A stretch of DNA of 64,000 nucleotides from NCBI RefSeq assembly GCF_034372165.1, contig NZ_CP139698.1, forward strand, positions 3,224,001 to 3,288,000. Direction: 5' to 3'. The notes under the pieces are model-generated. The model made no database searches, was not told where the DNA came from, and saw nothing but the letters and a program-made list of their open reading frames with translations. Source of the DNA: Christiangramia sp. OXR-203. Lineage in GTDB: Bacteria > Bacteroidota > Bacteroidia > Flavobacteriales > Flavobacteriaceae. Below, in pieces: positions 44,061 through 53,821 of this stretch (its first letter is position 1; each line of letters opens with the position of its first letter). The position numbers and the translations under genes were made by a program.

Positions 44061-45665
44061 ATGAAGAAAAGAGTACCCGGTTTTATTCTCGTTTTGATAC
44101 TTCTGTTCACCACAGTACAGTGTGCAAAGAAAGGAATGCCCGAGGGCGGACCGGTAGATGAAGATCCGCCAAAATTCTTGAGAGCAAACCCAGAAAATTT
44201 TACTACTAATTTCGACAAAGAGGAAATCCGAATTTACTTCGATGAATATATTAAGCTGGACAAACCTTCCCAGCAGATCATTATTTCTCCTCCCATGGTC
44301 CCGAAACCGAACATCATGCCTCTGGGAACTGCGAGAAAAGATATAAAGATAGAGATCACTGATACTCTGGAAGAGAATACTACCTATGCCATTAACTTCG
44401 GAAAATCTATCGTAGACAACAATGAGGGGAATCCCTATGATTATTTCAAATATGTATTTTCAACAGGAGATTACATAGATTCACTAGCAGTTTCAGGTAT
44501 TGTTAGAGACGCTAAGCTGAAAGAACCTTCAGAAGTAATTTCTGTAATGCTTTATGAAGCCGATACATCTTACACAGACTCCATAGTTTTCAAGGAAACT
44601 CCAAGGTATATCACTTACTCCCAGGATAGCACTTTTAATTTCAGTCTTGAAAATCTTAAGGCAGGTACCTACAGAATGGTTGCACTTATGGATAGCAACG
44701 ATAATTACCTGTATAATCCTAAAAAGGAAAAAATTGGTTTCGTAGAAGGTGATATTACGATTCCTACTGAAGAAACCTTTGAGCTTACAGTTTTCAAGGA
44801 ACAGCTCGAATTCGAACCTAAAAAGCCCAATCATTTTAAAGGGAACCAGATCATTTTTGGTTATGAAGGATATGCAGATCCCGATAGTATTAAAATCGAT
44901 TTGCTTTCCGCCAGGCCTGAAGGTTTCCGCTCGAGAATAATAAAGGACCCTGTAAAAGACACCTTATATTACTGGTATAATACCAGTCCGGAACTGGATA
45001 CCCTCATGTTTGCGGTGAATTCACCAAAGACGCAGGATACTTTAATTGCGAGAATGGGTAATCTGGAACGTGACTCCTTAATGGTTTCAACTGAAAATGG
45101 CGATTTGATCAAAGATTTTAAGTTAAAAGCCAATACACCAATCGTTAGTTATGCTGCAGACCAGATCAGGATCATGGACATGGATTCTGCCGATGTTCCT
45201 TTTGAAGCTGAATTTGATCCCTTACTGAATGAAGTGAGACTGAAATTCGAGAAAAAGCCCTCAAATAATTATAATATCACTGCATTTCCTGGTGCAATCA
45301 CAGACCTTTTTGAAGACACCAATGACACGATCTATAAGAACATTACCACTAAAGATCTTTCAGCATTTGGTACTATCATCATAGATCTTCAGAATATTCA
45401 GCAATTTCCAGTGATCGTACAGTTAACGAATATTAAAGGTGAAATTCTCGCTGAGCAATATTCAGAAGACCGGTCGAATTTCACTTTCAATTATCTTAAT
45501 CCCGGGGATATCCTGGTGCGTGTTATTTTTGATAGCAACGCTAACCAAAAGTGGGACACCGGTAATTTCCTCAAAAAGGTTCAGCCGGAAAGGATTCAGT
45601 ATCTAAGAGACACTTTGGAAGTTCGCGCTAACTGGGATCAACCGTATACATTTAGTCTAGACTAA
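44061..45665 (+). CDS. Ig-like (Big_5) domain lipoprotein
   Basis: The 534-residue protein is anchored through a lipobox cysteine (LLFTTVQCAKKGMPEGGPVDEDPPKF). A Big_5/SbsA Ig-like domain spans about 35-140 (ANPENFTTNFDKEEIRIYFDEYIKLDKPSQQIIISPP, ending YAINFGKSIVDNNEGNPYDYFKYVFSTGD). Later beta-sandwich repeats include FNFSLENLKAGTYRMVALMDSNDNYLYNPKKEKIGF and, near the end, FNYLNPGDILVRVIFDSNANQKWDTGNFLKKVQPE. Such proteins are common outer-membrane lipoproteins of Bacteroidota with unknown role. Its 3' end overlaps the convergent nitrilase gene by 14 bases. Confidence 0.88.
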   Translation: MKKRVPGFILVLILLFTTVQCAKKGMPEGGPVDEDPPKFLRANPENFTTNFDKEEIRIYFDEYIKLDKPSQQIIISPPMVPKPNIMPLGTARKDIKIEITDTLEENTTYAINFGKSIVDNNEGNPYDYFKYVFSTGDYIDSLAVSGIVRDAKLKEPSEVISVMLYEADTSYTDSIVFKETPRYITYSQDSTFNFSLENLKAGTYRMVALMDSNDNYLYNPKKEKIGFVEGDITIPTEETFELTVFKEQLEFEPKKPNHFKGNQIIFGYEGYADPDSIKIDLLSARPEGFRSRIIKDPVKDTLYYWYNTSPELDTLMFAVNSPKTQDTLIARMGNLERDSLMVSTENGDLIKDFKLKANTPIVSYAADQIRIMDMDSADVPFEAEFDPLLNEVRLKFEKKPSNNYNITAFPGAITDLFEDTNDTIYKNITTKDLSAFGTIIIDLQNIQQFPVIVQLTNIKGEILAEQYSEDRSNFTFNYLNPGDILVRVIFDSNANQKWDTGNFLKKVQPERIQYLRDTLEVRANWDQPYTFSLD

Positions 45666-46431
45666 AAGAATCACGATCCTGTAAGAATTTCAATTTCTCA
45701 CGGGTTTCCAGCATTTCCTTTTTAGATAGTTCGAATTCCTCCACGAATTCTTCAGATCTATTCAGGCCGGTGATCGCATTACCTAAAACATCGTAAGCAG
45801 CAGAATGCCCGTTGTAAACATAGCCATCTCCATCCTCACCGGTTCTATTCAATCCAATGCAGTAGCTCATATTTTCGATAGCACGCGCTTTCAGTAATGC
45901 ATCCCACGCGTTCACACGTTTTTCTGGCCAGTTAGCTACATAGATTAATACATCATAATCTTCAGTATTTCTAGCCCATACCGGGAATCGAAGGTCATAG
46001 CATACCAGCGGACAAATCTTCCATCCTTTGTAGTCTACGATCAACCTGTCTTTTCCGGCAGTATACGTAAGATGTTCCTTTGCCAGAGTGAAAGTGTGTC
46101 GTTTATCATAAATTTTATAATCCCCATCAGGAAATACAAAAAAGAGTCGGTTATAATATTCGCCATGATCTTTAATGATCACACTTCCGGTAATTGCTGA
46201 GTTTTTATGTTTAGCCGTTTGGATCATCCATCTAAGTGTCTTTCCATCTGTTTCTTCAGCAAGATTTTCAGCATTCATACTGAAACCTGTCGTGAACATT
46301 TCCGGCAATACAATAAGTTCTGTCTTATCGCTGATCGCTTCTATCTTTTCGGAAAACATCTGCAGATTCGCATCAGAATTTTCCCATTCCAGCTTAGCCT
46401 GAATTATGGCTACTTGTAATTTATCATCCAT
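45652..46431 (-). CDS. Nitrilase-family amidohydrolase (omega-amidase, YafV/Nit2-like)
   Basis: The protein has 259 residues from MDDKLQVAIIQ at 46431; the open frame extends to 46467 but the -7 box covers that part. The catalytic triad is E44 (VLPEMFTTGFSM), K110 (YDKRHTFTLAKEHLTY) and C144 (CPLVCYDLRFPVWARN). The CYDLRFPVW pattern and overall length match omega-amidases, which hydrolyse 2-oxoglutaramate and 2-oxosuccinamate in methionine salvage and metabolite repair. The exact substrate is inferred. Confidence 0.93.
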   Translation of the reverse strand: MDDKLQVAIIQAKLEWENSDANLQMFSEKIEAISDKTELIVLPEMFTTGFSMNAENLAEETDGKTLRWMIQTAKHKNSAITGSVIIKDHGEYYNRLFFVFPDGDYKIYDKRHTFTLAKEHLTYTAGKDRLIVDYKGWKICPLVCYDLRFPVWARNTEDYDVLIYVANWPEKRVNAWDALLKARAIENMSYCIGLNRTGEDGDGYVYNGHSAAYDVLGNAITGLNRSEEFVEEFELSKKEMLETREKLKFLQDRDSFSLD

Positions 46432-46434
46432 ACT

Positions 46435-46468
46435 CAAAAATATAAAATTCGTGTAAAGCTGTGCCAAA
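46435..46468 (-). promoter_or_regulatory. Promoter of the nitrilase gene with -7 box abutting the start codon
   Basis: On the minus strand, TTTG (46468-46465), a 22-base spacer and TATTTTTG (46442-46435) are followed by only three bases and the ATG. Such spacing implies a leaderless or nearly leaderless mRNA. Confidence 0.65.
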
Positions 46469-46534
46469 GCAGTGTTAAATCATTGTGCAACGCCTGCTTT
46501 ATAAATAGTTTTATTCCACATTAAAATCAAAATC

Positions 46535-47044
46535 ATGAGTGTAGCAAATTTCTTTCAGAAGGATTCATATGTTTCTAATACAAGTCGTAGCGTAATTTCA
46601 GGTTTTATTGGTGGTCTTGCCGGGACTGCAGTTAAAACCCTTATCGAGCAGGTTCTTCCGGTTAGAGAAATTGACCAGAAGTCCTCCCAAATGAAAATAG
46701 TAGACGACCTTTCGACTAAGATCACAGGTAGCCCGGTAAGCACTCACAACGAAGCACTGGCAGAACAGTTAGTGAACATTCCAATGGGTGGTTCTCTTGG
46801 AGCCGCTTATGGATATGGTAAAAAGAATCGTTTTGGTCTTAAACCTATGGATGGGATCATTTTTGGTGCTACGACCTGGGCTTCTACCCACGAGACTTCT
46901 TTACCAATATTAGGTCTTGAGCCTAAACCTACAGATGTACCAGTAAGAATGCAAATCAATGAGCTTTTTGCCCATGTTGCATTTGGCGTAACTACAGAGC
47001 TAGTAAGACATTATATCGATAAGCAAATGAGAGAGAGCAACTAA
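46535..47044 (+). CDS. DUF1440/YagU-like membrane protein
   Basis: The 169-residue protein has glycine-rich hydrophobic segments: SVISGFIGGLAGTAVKTLIEQVLPVRE (about 18-44), IPMGGSLGAAYGYGKKNRFG (about 82-101), MDGIIFGATTWASTHETSLPILGL and ELFAHVAFGVTTELVRHYID. The P-P-R opening and the GGLAGTAVKTLIE segment resemble the DUF1440/YagU family of inner-membrane proteins, linked in E. coli to acid resistance. I am only moderately sure of the family. Its stop codon shares CTAA (47041-47044) with the stop of the convergent helicase gene. Confidence 0.7.
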   Translation: MSVANFFQKDSYVSNTSRSVISGFIGGLAGTAVKTLIEQVLPVREIDQKSSQMKIVDDLSTKITGSPVSTHNEALAEQLVNIPMGGSLGAAYGYGKKNRFGLKPMDGIIFGATTWASTHETSLPILGLEPKPTDVPVRMQINELFAHVAFGVTTELVRHYIDKQMRESN

Positions 47045-49509
47045 GCCTCTAATTGCTTCAACATTCTTTTAATTCTGTCTTCAAGTTTTTCTGAAGATAA
47101 TTTTTCACGCATTCTATCTGTAATGATTGGAAATGAGAAGGGTGTTGGTTTCGCACATTTTTTCCAGACGATCGTTTGTTTCGAAATTCTATCAAGGGAG
47201 ATTCTTAATCTCCCTTCTTCCAATTGATGTTCAAAAGTCTCCTGAAAGGCTTGCTGATACAGTAAATTATCCTCTTCATAATCTCTAAAAACACTGAATA
47301 ATAGTTGAGAATTCGACTGAAGGTGTTTGCTTTTGATCAGCTTATTAGGATAGCCGGTAAATACCAATCCAGCAATTACTGCTATATCGCGGAATTTTCT
47401 ACGGGCCATTTCCGTAGCATTCAGACTTTTATAGAGATCATCCATTAAAAAATCTGCAGAAAACAGATTGTTATCCAATACTTGCTGCATATCGATCTCC
47501 TGGTCTGAAAGTAATTCGAATCCGTAATCATTAAATGCGATTGAAAAGCTTATAGGAACTAGCAAACTGATACGGTAAGCAAGTAAACTACCCAGAGCTT
47601 CATGCACAAATCTCCCGTCAAAAGGATAGAAAACGGCATGATAACCTTCCCGGGTTTTAAAAGTTTCTATTAAAAACTCATCTGCCTTTGGAATGATTGA
47701 ATCTCTTTGCTGTCTCTTGAAAATAGGCTTTAATGCTTCAAATTCAGGACTGGTCTTCTCATCCTGCTCTAGTGCTGAAGCTTCATACATTTCATCACGT
47801 AATAATTCACTCATTTGAGCTGAGAAAGTCATTCTTCCACCAGACCAACTGGGTACTTTGGCCGTTTTCTTTTTTGATTTTCTAACCAGCACCTGCATGT
47901 TCTTAATTCGAACGAGTTCCAGGTTTCTACCGGCAAACGTGAAAACATCACCGGGTTTTAATTTGGATATAAAGAACTCTTCCATAGTTCCTATATAACC
48001 ACCCTTAATATATTTTACACTCAGTACGGCGTCGCTTACGATCGTTCCAATTTGAAGTCGGTGACGCATGGCAACTCCCCGGTTATTGATCTTAAACTTT
48101 CCATCTTCCTCGATCTCGACTTTTTTGTATTCATCGTAAGACTGAAGACTCTGGCTCCCTTTGGTAATAAAATTCAGGATCCATCGCCATTGATCTTCGG
48201 TGATACCCTGGAAGCAAAACGTACTGGCGATTTCTGGAAAGATCTCTTTTGGGAAGAAACCGTTGGAGACTGCCAGCGTATTTAAATATTGAACCAGAAC
48301 GTCAAAACTCATCAGGTAAGGCACTCGATCCTCTACCGCCTTTTTTACTACGGCCTTTTGTAAAGCTGAAGCCTCGATCAACTCTATAGCATGTGTTGGT
48401 AGAAAGTAGATCAAACTTACCTTCCCAGGCTGGTGACCACTTCTACCCGCCCTTTGTAAAAATCTCGCTACACCTTTGGGCCCGCCAATTTGCACGATAG
48501 TTTCTACTGGTGCGAAATCTACTCCAAGGTCAAGACTCGAAGTACAGACCACAGCTTTCAAACTTTCATTTCTTATCGCCTGCTCGACCCAGAGCCTGGT
48601 CTCTTTATTGATACTCCCATGATGCATGGCCACTTCACCGGCAAACTCTGGGTATTTACTTAGTAATTTCTGAAACCAAAGTTCACATTGTGACCTGGTA
48701 TTTGTGAAAAGCAGCGTGGTTCTGGATTCCTTGATAATAGGCACGACCTCATCCAGCAAATGCAGACCTAGATGTCCACGCCAGGGGAATTTCTCCATTT
48801 TCTTCGGAATAATAGATCGAACATCGATCTTCTTTTTCAGGAATGCTCTTACCAAAACCGAATTTTCATAGGCTTTGGATTCTGGTCCTAGCAACACTTC
48901 CCTTGCCTGATCAAGATTCCCAATAGTGGCAGAAATACCCCAGATCCTTAGATCTTTGGAGATAGTTTTCAATCGGGAAAGGCCTAATTCTACCTGTACA
49001 CCTCTTTTGGTCCCCAGCAGTTCATGCCACTCATCGATCACGATCGCCTGCAGATCCTTGAATGTCTTATCGTAGTTCTTAGAAGCCAATAGTAATTGCA
49101 GACTTTCAGGAGTCGTAATGAGTAGATCTGGCATGGAGCGTTTCTGCGCGGCCCGGTCCTTCTGGGAAGTATCTCCAGTCCTGATACCCACGGTAAATTG
49201 AGTTCCCATTTCTTCCGCAAAGCGTGAAGCGGCTTGCTCGATCTCAACACTTAGTGCTCTAAGCGGAGTGATCCATATCGCCTTTAGACCTTTCTTGTGT
49301 TTTGTTTTATAATCCGGATTTTTACGAATATAGTCCAGTACTATTGGCACCCACAGTGCGTAAGTTTTCCCACTGCCCGTAGGCGCATTCAATAATCCGT
49401 TTTTCTTCTGAAGATAGGCTGTCCAGGTATCCTTTTGAAATTTAAAGGGTTTCCAGTCCTGTCCCGCAAACCAGTCATCTGCCAGTCCTATGAGTTCTGC
49501 GCGCTTCAT
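47041..49509 (-). CDS. Ligase-associated DNA damage response DEXH-box helicase (Lhr-like)
   Basis: The 822-residue SF2 helicase has Walker A in NAPTGSGKTYALWVP (42-49). Motif Ia is WITPLRALSVEIEQAA, and motif II is VIDEWHELLG (DEWH). Motif III is ISATIGNL, motif IV LLFTNTRSQCELWFQ, motif V VVCTSSLDLGVDFAPVETIVQIG, and motif VI RFLQRAGRSGHQPG. A long Lhr-type C-terminal region (about 400-822) follows. Lhr-core proteins unwind DNA:DNA and RNA:DNA hybrids. It starts one base from the ligase stop, so the two are coupled. This is the helicase of the exonuclease-ligase-helicase repair set. Confidence 0.95.
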   Translation of the reverse strand: MKRAELIGLADDWFAGQDWKPFKFQKDTWTAYLQKKNGLLNAPTGSGKTYALWVPIVLDYIRKNPDYKTKHKKGLKAIWITPLRALSVEIEQAASRFAEEMGTQFTVGIRTGDTSQKDRAAQKRSMPDLLITTPESLQLLLASKNYDKTFKDLQAIVIDEWHELLGTKRGVQVELGLSRLKTISKDLRIWGISATIGNLDQAREVLLGPESKAYENSVLVRAFLKKKIDVRSIIPKKMEKFPWRGHLGLHLLDEVVPIIKESRTTLLFTNTRSQCELWFQKLLSKYPEFAGEVAMHHGSINKETRLWVEQAIRNESLKAVVCTSSLDLGVDFAPVETIVQIGGPKGVARFLQRAGRSGHQPGKVSLIYFLPTHAIELIEASALQKAVVKKAVEDRVPYLMSFDVLVQYLNTLAVSNGFFPKEIFPEIASTFCFQGITEDQWRWILNFITKGSQSLQSYDEYKKVEIEEDGKFKINNRGVAMRHRLQIGTIVSDAVLSVKYIKGGYIGTMEEFFISKLKPGDVFTFAGRNLELVRIKNMQVLVRKSKKKTAKVPSWSGGRMTFSAQMSELLRDEMYEASALEQDEKTSPEFEALKPIFKRQQRDSIIPKADEFLIETFKTREGYHAVFYPFDGRFVHEALGSLLAYRISLLVPISFSIAFNDYGFELLSDQEIDMQQVLDNNLFSADFLMDDLYKSLNATEMARRKFRDIAVIAGLVFTGYPNKLIKSKHLQSNSQLLFSVFRDYEEDNLLYQQAFQETFEHQLEEGRLRISLDRISKQTIVWKKCAKPTPFSFPIITDRMREKLSSEKLEDRIKRMLKQLEA

Positions 49510-51101
49510 TATGGTATAAGCGCTTTTAGATCATCCAGCGTATTGGCTTCTTCGATCTTTTTGTCTAATCTCCAGCGAAGTATCCTGGGGAACCTTGTTG
49601 CGACACCACTTTTATGTCTTTTAGATTCCGCAATGCCTTCAAATGCAATCTCGAATACGTAATGTGGAGTTACACTTCTAACCGGGCCAAAGCGGTCTAG
49701 CGTATTTCTTTTGATCCAGGCATCCAGCTTTCTGAATTCCTTGTCGGTAAGACCGGAATAAGCCTTTGCGAAAGTGACCAGTTCTTTTTTTTCCTCATCC
49801 CAAAGCCCGAATGTGTAATCTGTAAATAAATTACTTCTCCTTCCATGACCTCGCATGGCGTAGGTAAGAACAGCATCTATCGTAAGCGGATCAACTTTCC
49901 ATTTCCACCAGTCGCCTTTTTTCCTCCCTACGAGATACGGGGAATCAAGCCTTTTCAGCATTAATCCTTCCGACTTTACTTCTCTCGAATTTTCGCGCTC
50001 TACAGCGGCTTCTTCCCAAGTTTTAAATCTTATACTTTCTGAAAGATGTAATGGCAGCTCTTCGCTTCGAACTTCGTGATATAGCTTTTCCAGGATCTCA
50101 CGTCTCTCTCCAAATGCTGTATCCCGAATGTCCTCACCTTCCCATTCCAGAATATCATAGGCTTTTAGAATCACCGGTGTTTTTTCCAGAAGCTTCTTAC
50201 CAACATTCTTACGTCCAATCCGTGTTTGCAGGTCATTAAAAGTTCCAATTTCACCATCTGGAAATGGCAGAATTTCTCCATCGATGACCGTTCCGTTGGG
50301 TACAACGCCAACCAAAGCTTCAAATTCGGGGTATTTATCGGTTACCAGTTCTTCTCCTCGTGACCAAACAAATAACTGGTCATTTCTAATAATTACCTGC
50401 GAACGTATACCATCCCATTTATGCTCTGCGCTCCATTCTGAAACATCTCCAAGTGCATCAGGTTCATCTTCAATGGCGTAAGCCAGATAAAATGGATATG
50501 GTTTTGAAAGAAAATCCTCTTCATTTTCCTCGAGAATAAGCTTGTTATAGGTAATCTTTGAAGGTTCCCAGTTACCCATTAATTTATAAGCGAGGATATC
50601 TTCATCGATTTCGGTAGCTTTCGCCAGGGCACGAGTCATCAATTTCTGACTTACTCCAATTCTAAAACTTCCGGTTATAAGCTTGGTGAATACGAATCGT
50701 TCGTAATAATTCAGATTTAACCAGTTGTCAAAAAGATATTCCTTTTTTACTTCTTCTGGCTTTTTCTTCAATTCAAGGATCTCCTGTAAAAATTGATTCA
50801 AACTCTTTTCCGTAGAACTATCGCTCTTCGGAATAACAAGTGCAATGGTTTCAGCCAGATCCCCAACAATATGATAGGACTCTTCAAATAGCCAGAGCGG
50901 GATATTCGCTAATTCTGAAGCCCATTCCCGCATGAGTGTGGTATTTACCGGTCGGGGTGGTCTTCGATGACTCAAGATCGCGATAGTCCAAACCTTGTCC
51001 TTGTCTTCAGCATTTTTAAAATACTCGGTAAGAGCTTCAACTTTCAAGGTAGTTTTATTGGTACTATCCAGGGTTTTGATCAAATCTGCAAATGCTCTCA
51101 T
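49509..51101 (-). CDS. ATP-dependent DNA ligase of the ligase-associated damage response operon
   Basis: The 530-residue ligase has the adenylated lysine K228 in SAEHKWDGIRSQV (motif I KxDG). Motif III is TVIDGEILPF, and motif V is SEGLMLKRLDSPYLVGRKKGDWWKWK. An N-terminal DNA-binding domain (about 1-200) and a C-terminal OB domain (about 420-530, ending VATRFPRILRWRLDKK) complete the LigB-like layout. It is separate from the NAD-dependent replicative LigA. Its start overlaps the exonuclease stop by four bases. Confidence 0.96.
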   Translation of the reverse strand: MRAFADLIKTLDSTNKTTLKVEALTEYFKNAEDKDKVWTIAILSHRRPPRPVNTTLMREWASELANIPLWLFEESYHIVGDLAETIALVIPKSDSSTEKSLNQFLQEILELKKKPEEVKKEYLFDNWLNLNYYERFVFTKLITGSFRIGVSQKLMTRALAKATEIDEDILAYKLMGNWEPSKITYNKLILEENEEDFLSKPYPFYLAYAIEDEPDALGDVSEWSAEHKWDGIRSQVIIRNDQLFVWSRGEELVTDKYPEFEALVGVVPNGTVIDGEILPFPDGEIGTFNDLQTRIGRKNVGKKLLEKTPVILKAYDILEWEGEDIRDTAFGERREILEKLYHEVRSEELPLHLSESIRFKTWEEAAVERENSREVKSEGLMLKRLDSPYLVGRKKGDWWKWKVDPLTIDAVLTYAMRGHGRRSNLFTDYTFGLWDEEKKELVTFAKAYSGLTDKEFRKLDAWIKRNTLDRFGPVRSVTPHYVFEIAFEGIAESKRHKSGVATRFPRILRWRLDKKIEEANTLDDLKALIP

Positions 51102-52120
51102 TCCGAATCCTTTTCTTTATCGCTTTCCAGTTGCCCGGTCTCACTTTCGTATTGAGTTTCTTCCGTTCGTGCATCATAACCCTGTTCGCGAAGATATTTC
51201 GAAAATATATCGGTATATCCATGAGTACAGATCACTTTTTCGCAACCAGTTTCTTTTATCGACGATAGCAAACCCTGCCAGTCACAATGATCACTGAGCA
51301 CAAAACCTTTATCGATCGCCCGTCTTCTTCTGGCACCACGAAAAGTCATCCATCCACTGGCTGAAGCAGTTACATATGGCACCATTTTCCTGATCCAGGT
51401 ACTTCCATGAGCACTTCCCGGGGCAAGTACAATATTACCTTTTAGTTCTTCTTTCGTAGTTTCTCTTGTCACTCTTGTAGTTTCATGAAAATCCATTTGA
51501 GAACGTAAAACTTCAGTCATATTTTCGATCGCTCCATGAGTATAAATCTTTCCAATCGATGGATCTAAATGCTTCAGTAATCGCTGGGCTTTTCCGAGGG
51601 AATAACCGAAGAGTACAGAAGTTCTTCCATCTGACTGGTTTTGATCCCACCAGTTATTTATTTCAGCAAAAACCTGCTTCTGTGGGGTCCATTTAAAAGC
51701 GGGCAGTCCAAAGGTACATTCAGTAATAAAAGTATGGCATTTTACAGGTTCATAAGGCACCGCAACACCATCATCCTCGGTCTTATAATCTCCGGTAAAA
51801 ACCCAGATTTCACCTTTATATTCCACCCTGATCTGGGAAGAACCAATAATATGACCCGCCGGATGCAACGAAAATTTCACTCCGTTGATCGTAAAGCTTT
51901 CATTCCATTTCTTGCCGGTGACATTTATTTCTCCCAGCCGGTGACTAATGATAGGCACATTGCTATGATGCGTGATATATTTCTTGTGACCATACCTGCT
52001 ATGATCTGCATGACCATGAGAAATAATCGCCTTATCCACAGGTTTCCACGGATCCAGATATACATCTGCAGCAGCACAGTAAATTCCTTTGTCGTTAAAA
52101 GCCAGTAGCGGTGTTTCCAT
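51098..52120 (-). CDS. Ligase-associated DNA damage response exonuclease (beta-CASP metallo-beta-lactamase)
   Basis: The 340-residue enzyme has the metallo-beta-lactamase motif H35-x-H37-x-D39-H40 (ISHGHADHS). Later histidines occur in HPAGHIIGSSQIRVE and FTGDYK, and the beta-CASP-like ending is VLSDHCDWQGLLSSIKETGCEKVICTHGYTD. Related proteins include CPSF/Artemis-type nucleases. The last 25 residues are acidic and probably disordered. It is the first gene of the operon with the ATP-dependent ligase and Lhr-like helicase. Confidence 0.94.
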   Translation of the reverse strand: METPLLAFNDKGIYCAAADVYLDPWKPVDKAIISHGHADHSRYGHKKYITHHSNVPIISHRLGEINVTGKKWNESFTINGVKFSLHPAGHIIGSSQIRVEYKGEIWVFTGDYKTEDDGVAVPYEPVKCHTFITECTFGLPAFKWTPQKQVFAEINNWWDQNQSDGRTSVLFGYSLGKAQRLLKHLDPSIGKIYTHGAIENMTEVLRSQMDFHETTRVTRETTKEELKGNIVLAPGSAHGSTWIRKMVPYVTASASGWMTFRGARRRRAIDKGFVLSDHCDWQGLLSSIKETGCEKVICTHGYTDIFSKYLREQGYDARTEETQYESETGQLESDKEKDSE

Positions 52121-52213
52121 AAATTCTGAAGAAAATTGAATTTAAATAATACTGGATTCAAACGGAAAGGATTAAGAAAAGATTAGCGAACGACTAGCAA
52201 GAATAATGCTGGC

Positions 52214-52249
52214 TTTGCGTAATTAAAGTGCGGGATATCTTTATATTTG
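52214..52249 (+). promoter_or_regulatory. Promoter of the TerB-like gene
   Basis: TTTG (52214-52217) and TATATTTG (52242-52249) are 24 bases apart, slightly wide but otherwise a match to the Bacteroidota consensus. The start codon is 22 bases after the box. Confidence 0.6.
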
Positions 52250-52270
52250 TAAGACTAAATTATATTACAA

Positions 52271-52702
52271 ATGTCCTTTTCAGATTTATTTGGCTCAGGA
52301 GAGCATCTAAGAAACTTAAGTCATTTTGCATCGATTGTAAACCTTGCAGCCATTGACGGCGAGATTAACGATAGAGAAGAGAAATTGCTTCAAAGATTTG
52401 CCCGTAAACTGGATATTAACGAAGAAGAATATGCGAAGGTTATAGAAAACCCAAAAGCATTTCCTCTTACGGGATCCAATAGTGTGGAAAGAAGACTAGA
52501 GCGCCTGCACGATCTTTTCAAGATCATCTTTGCAGATAATGAGATCGACGAAGAAGAAACTGAACTTATCAAGCGCTACGCGATTGGCCTTGGTTTTTCC
52601 AGCCAGGCTTCTGAAGGAATTATCGAGCGTTCTATCCAGATCTTTAGCGGACAGTTAAATTTCGATGATTATCGTTATTTGCTAGAAAAAGATAATGACT
52701 GA
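52271..52702 (+). CDS. TerB-like (tellurite resistance B domain) protein
   Basis: The 143-residue all-helical protein has the twin-repeat TerB pattern. [28 protein letters not shown] (about 20-47) and [28 protein letters not shown] (about 82-109) each carry an acidic D-G-x-I/N-x-I-D loop able to bind calcium-like ions. TerB domains occur in tellurite, phage and stress functions; no terC/terD neighbours are here, so a specific role is unknown. Its 3' end overlaps the convergent fbp gene by 28 bases. Confidence 0.88.
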   Translation: MSFSDLFGSGEHLRNLSHFASIVNLAAIDGEINDREEKLLQRFARKLDINEEEYAKVIENPKAFPLTGSNSVERRLERLHDLFKIIFADNEIDEEETELIKRYAIGLGFSSQASEGIIERSIQIFSGQLNFDDYRYLLEKDND

Positions 52703-53721
52703 GACTGATCTTTAGTTTCTGCTTTTCGCATAAATTCTTCAGCTTTTTCCACCATTTTCCTGCTTCCGCAGAAGAAGGGAACACGTTCGTGAAGCTCAGT
52801 AGGTTTTATATCCATAATTCTCTGGAAACCATCACTGGCTTTACCTCCCGCCTGTTCTGTTAAATATGCGAATGGATTGCACTCATAAAGCAGTCTCAAT
52901 TTACCATTATTGGCTTTGGAACTCTTCGGGTACATAAAAATTCCACCTTTGATCATATTCCGGTGAATGTCTGATACCATCGAACCAATATACCTGGAAG
53001 TATAAGGACGATCTCCCTGTTCTTCCTGGCAGTATTTGATATAATCCTTTACTCCCTGCGGGAAATGTATGTAATTCCCTTCATTAATTGAATAGATTCT
53101 TCCATCTTCAGGAAATTTCATATCTGGATGCGAAAGATACCAGGATCCTAAAGCAGGATTTAATGTAAATCCATTCACACCATGCCCTGTGGTATATACC
53201 AGCATCGTTGAAGTTCCGTAAATAATATACCCTGCCGCAACCTGCATATTTCCGGGTTGAAGAAAATCTTCTTTCTGAACCGGAGTCCCAATAGGTGTGA
53301 CTCTTTGATAGATCGAGAAAATAGTTCCAACAGACACGTTTACGTCTATATTCGAACTGCCATCCAAAGGATCCATCAATACGACATATTTGTTTTTATG
53401 ATCGCGTTTATGCCCTTCGATCCGGATAAAATCATCATTTTCTTCGGAAGCGATCCCACAAACGATTTCGCGATTTGTCAAAGTCTGAATGAATTTATTA
53501 TTCGCATAGACATCCAGCTTTTGCTGGTCTTCACCCTGAATATTAGTCTCACCATATGCGCCTATGATATCCACTAGTCCGGCTTTGTTCACCTCGTGAT
53601 TTACTACTTTGGCAGCTAGCCGAATAGAATTTATAAGTCTGGATAATTCTCCGGAAGATCCCGGGAAATCTGACTGGTTTTCGATAATAAATTCTCCGAG
53701 AGTTTGATTTGGCTTAGACAT
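52675..53721 (-). CDS. fbp: Fructose-1,6-bisphosphatase class I
   Basis: The 348-residue gluconeogenic phosphatase has metal and substrate motifs [25 protein letters not shown] (about 115-139) and [10 protein letters not shown] (about 90-99). The stretch [22 protein letters not shown] (about 240-261) and the [25 protein letters not shown] segment (about 271-295) are typical. The serine- and glutamine-rich tail ([16 protein letters not shown]) extends past the family end and is what overlaps the TerB-like gene. Confidence 0.97.
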   Translation of the reverse strand: MSKPNQTLGEFIIENQSDFPGSSGELSRLINSIRLAAKVVNHEVNKAGLVDIIGAYGETNIQGEDQQKLDVYANNKFIQTLTNREIVCGIASEENDDFIRIEGHKRDHKNKYVVLMDPLDGSSNIDVNVSVGTIFSIYQRVTPIGTPVQKEDFLQPGNMQVAAGYIIYGTSTMLVYTTGHGVNGFTLNPALGSWYLSHPDMKFPEDGRIYSINEGNYIHFPQGVKDYIKYCQEEQGDRPYTSRYIGSMVSDIHRNMIKGGIFMYPKSSKANNGKLRLLYECNPFAYLTEQAGGKASDGFQRIMDIKPTELHERVPFFCGSRKMVEKAEEFMRKAETKDQSQSLSFSSK

Positions 53722-53798
53722 GAAATTGGGTTTCTGGCCGCTAAAGTATTAAATTTTGATCTTACTATAACGATTTCGCTGGCAATACTACTATTGTT

Positions 53799-53806
53799 TA
53801 AATTTG
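53799..53806 (+). promoter_or_regulatory. -7 box of the first SSAT-like gene
   Basis: TAAATTTG matches TAnnTTTG and ends 15 bases before the ATG. No spaced -33 TTG was found. Confidence 0.4.
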
Positions 53807-53821
53807 TAGAAAAGTATTTAT

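Noticed and set aside
52271-52702. TerB-like gene as part of a tellurite/phage defence island
   Set aside because: No terC, terD, terZ or nuclease neighbours are present. It stands alone between repair and metabolic genes.
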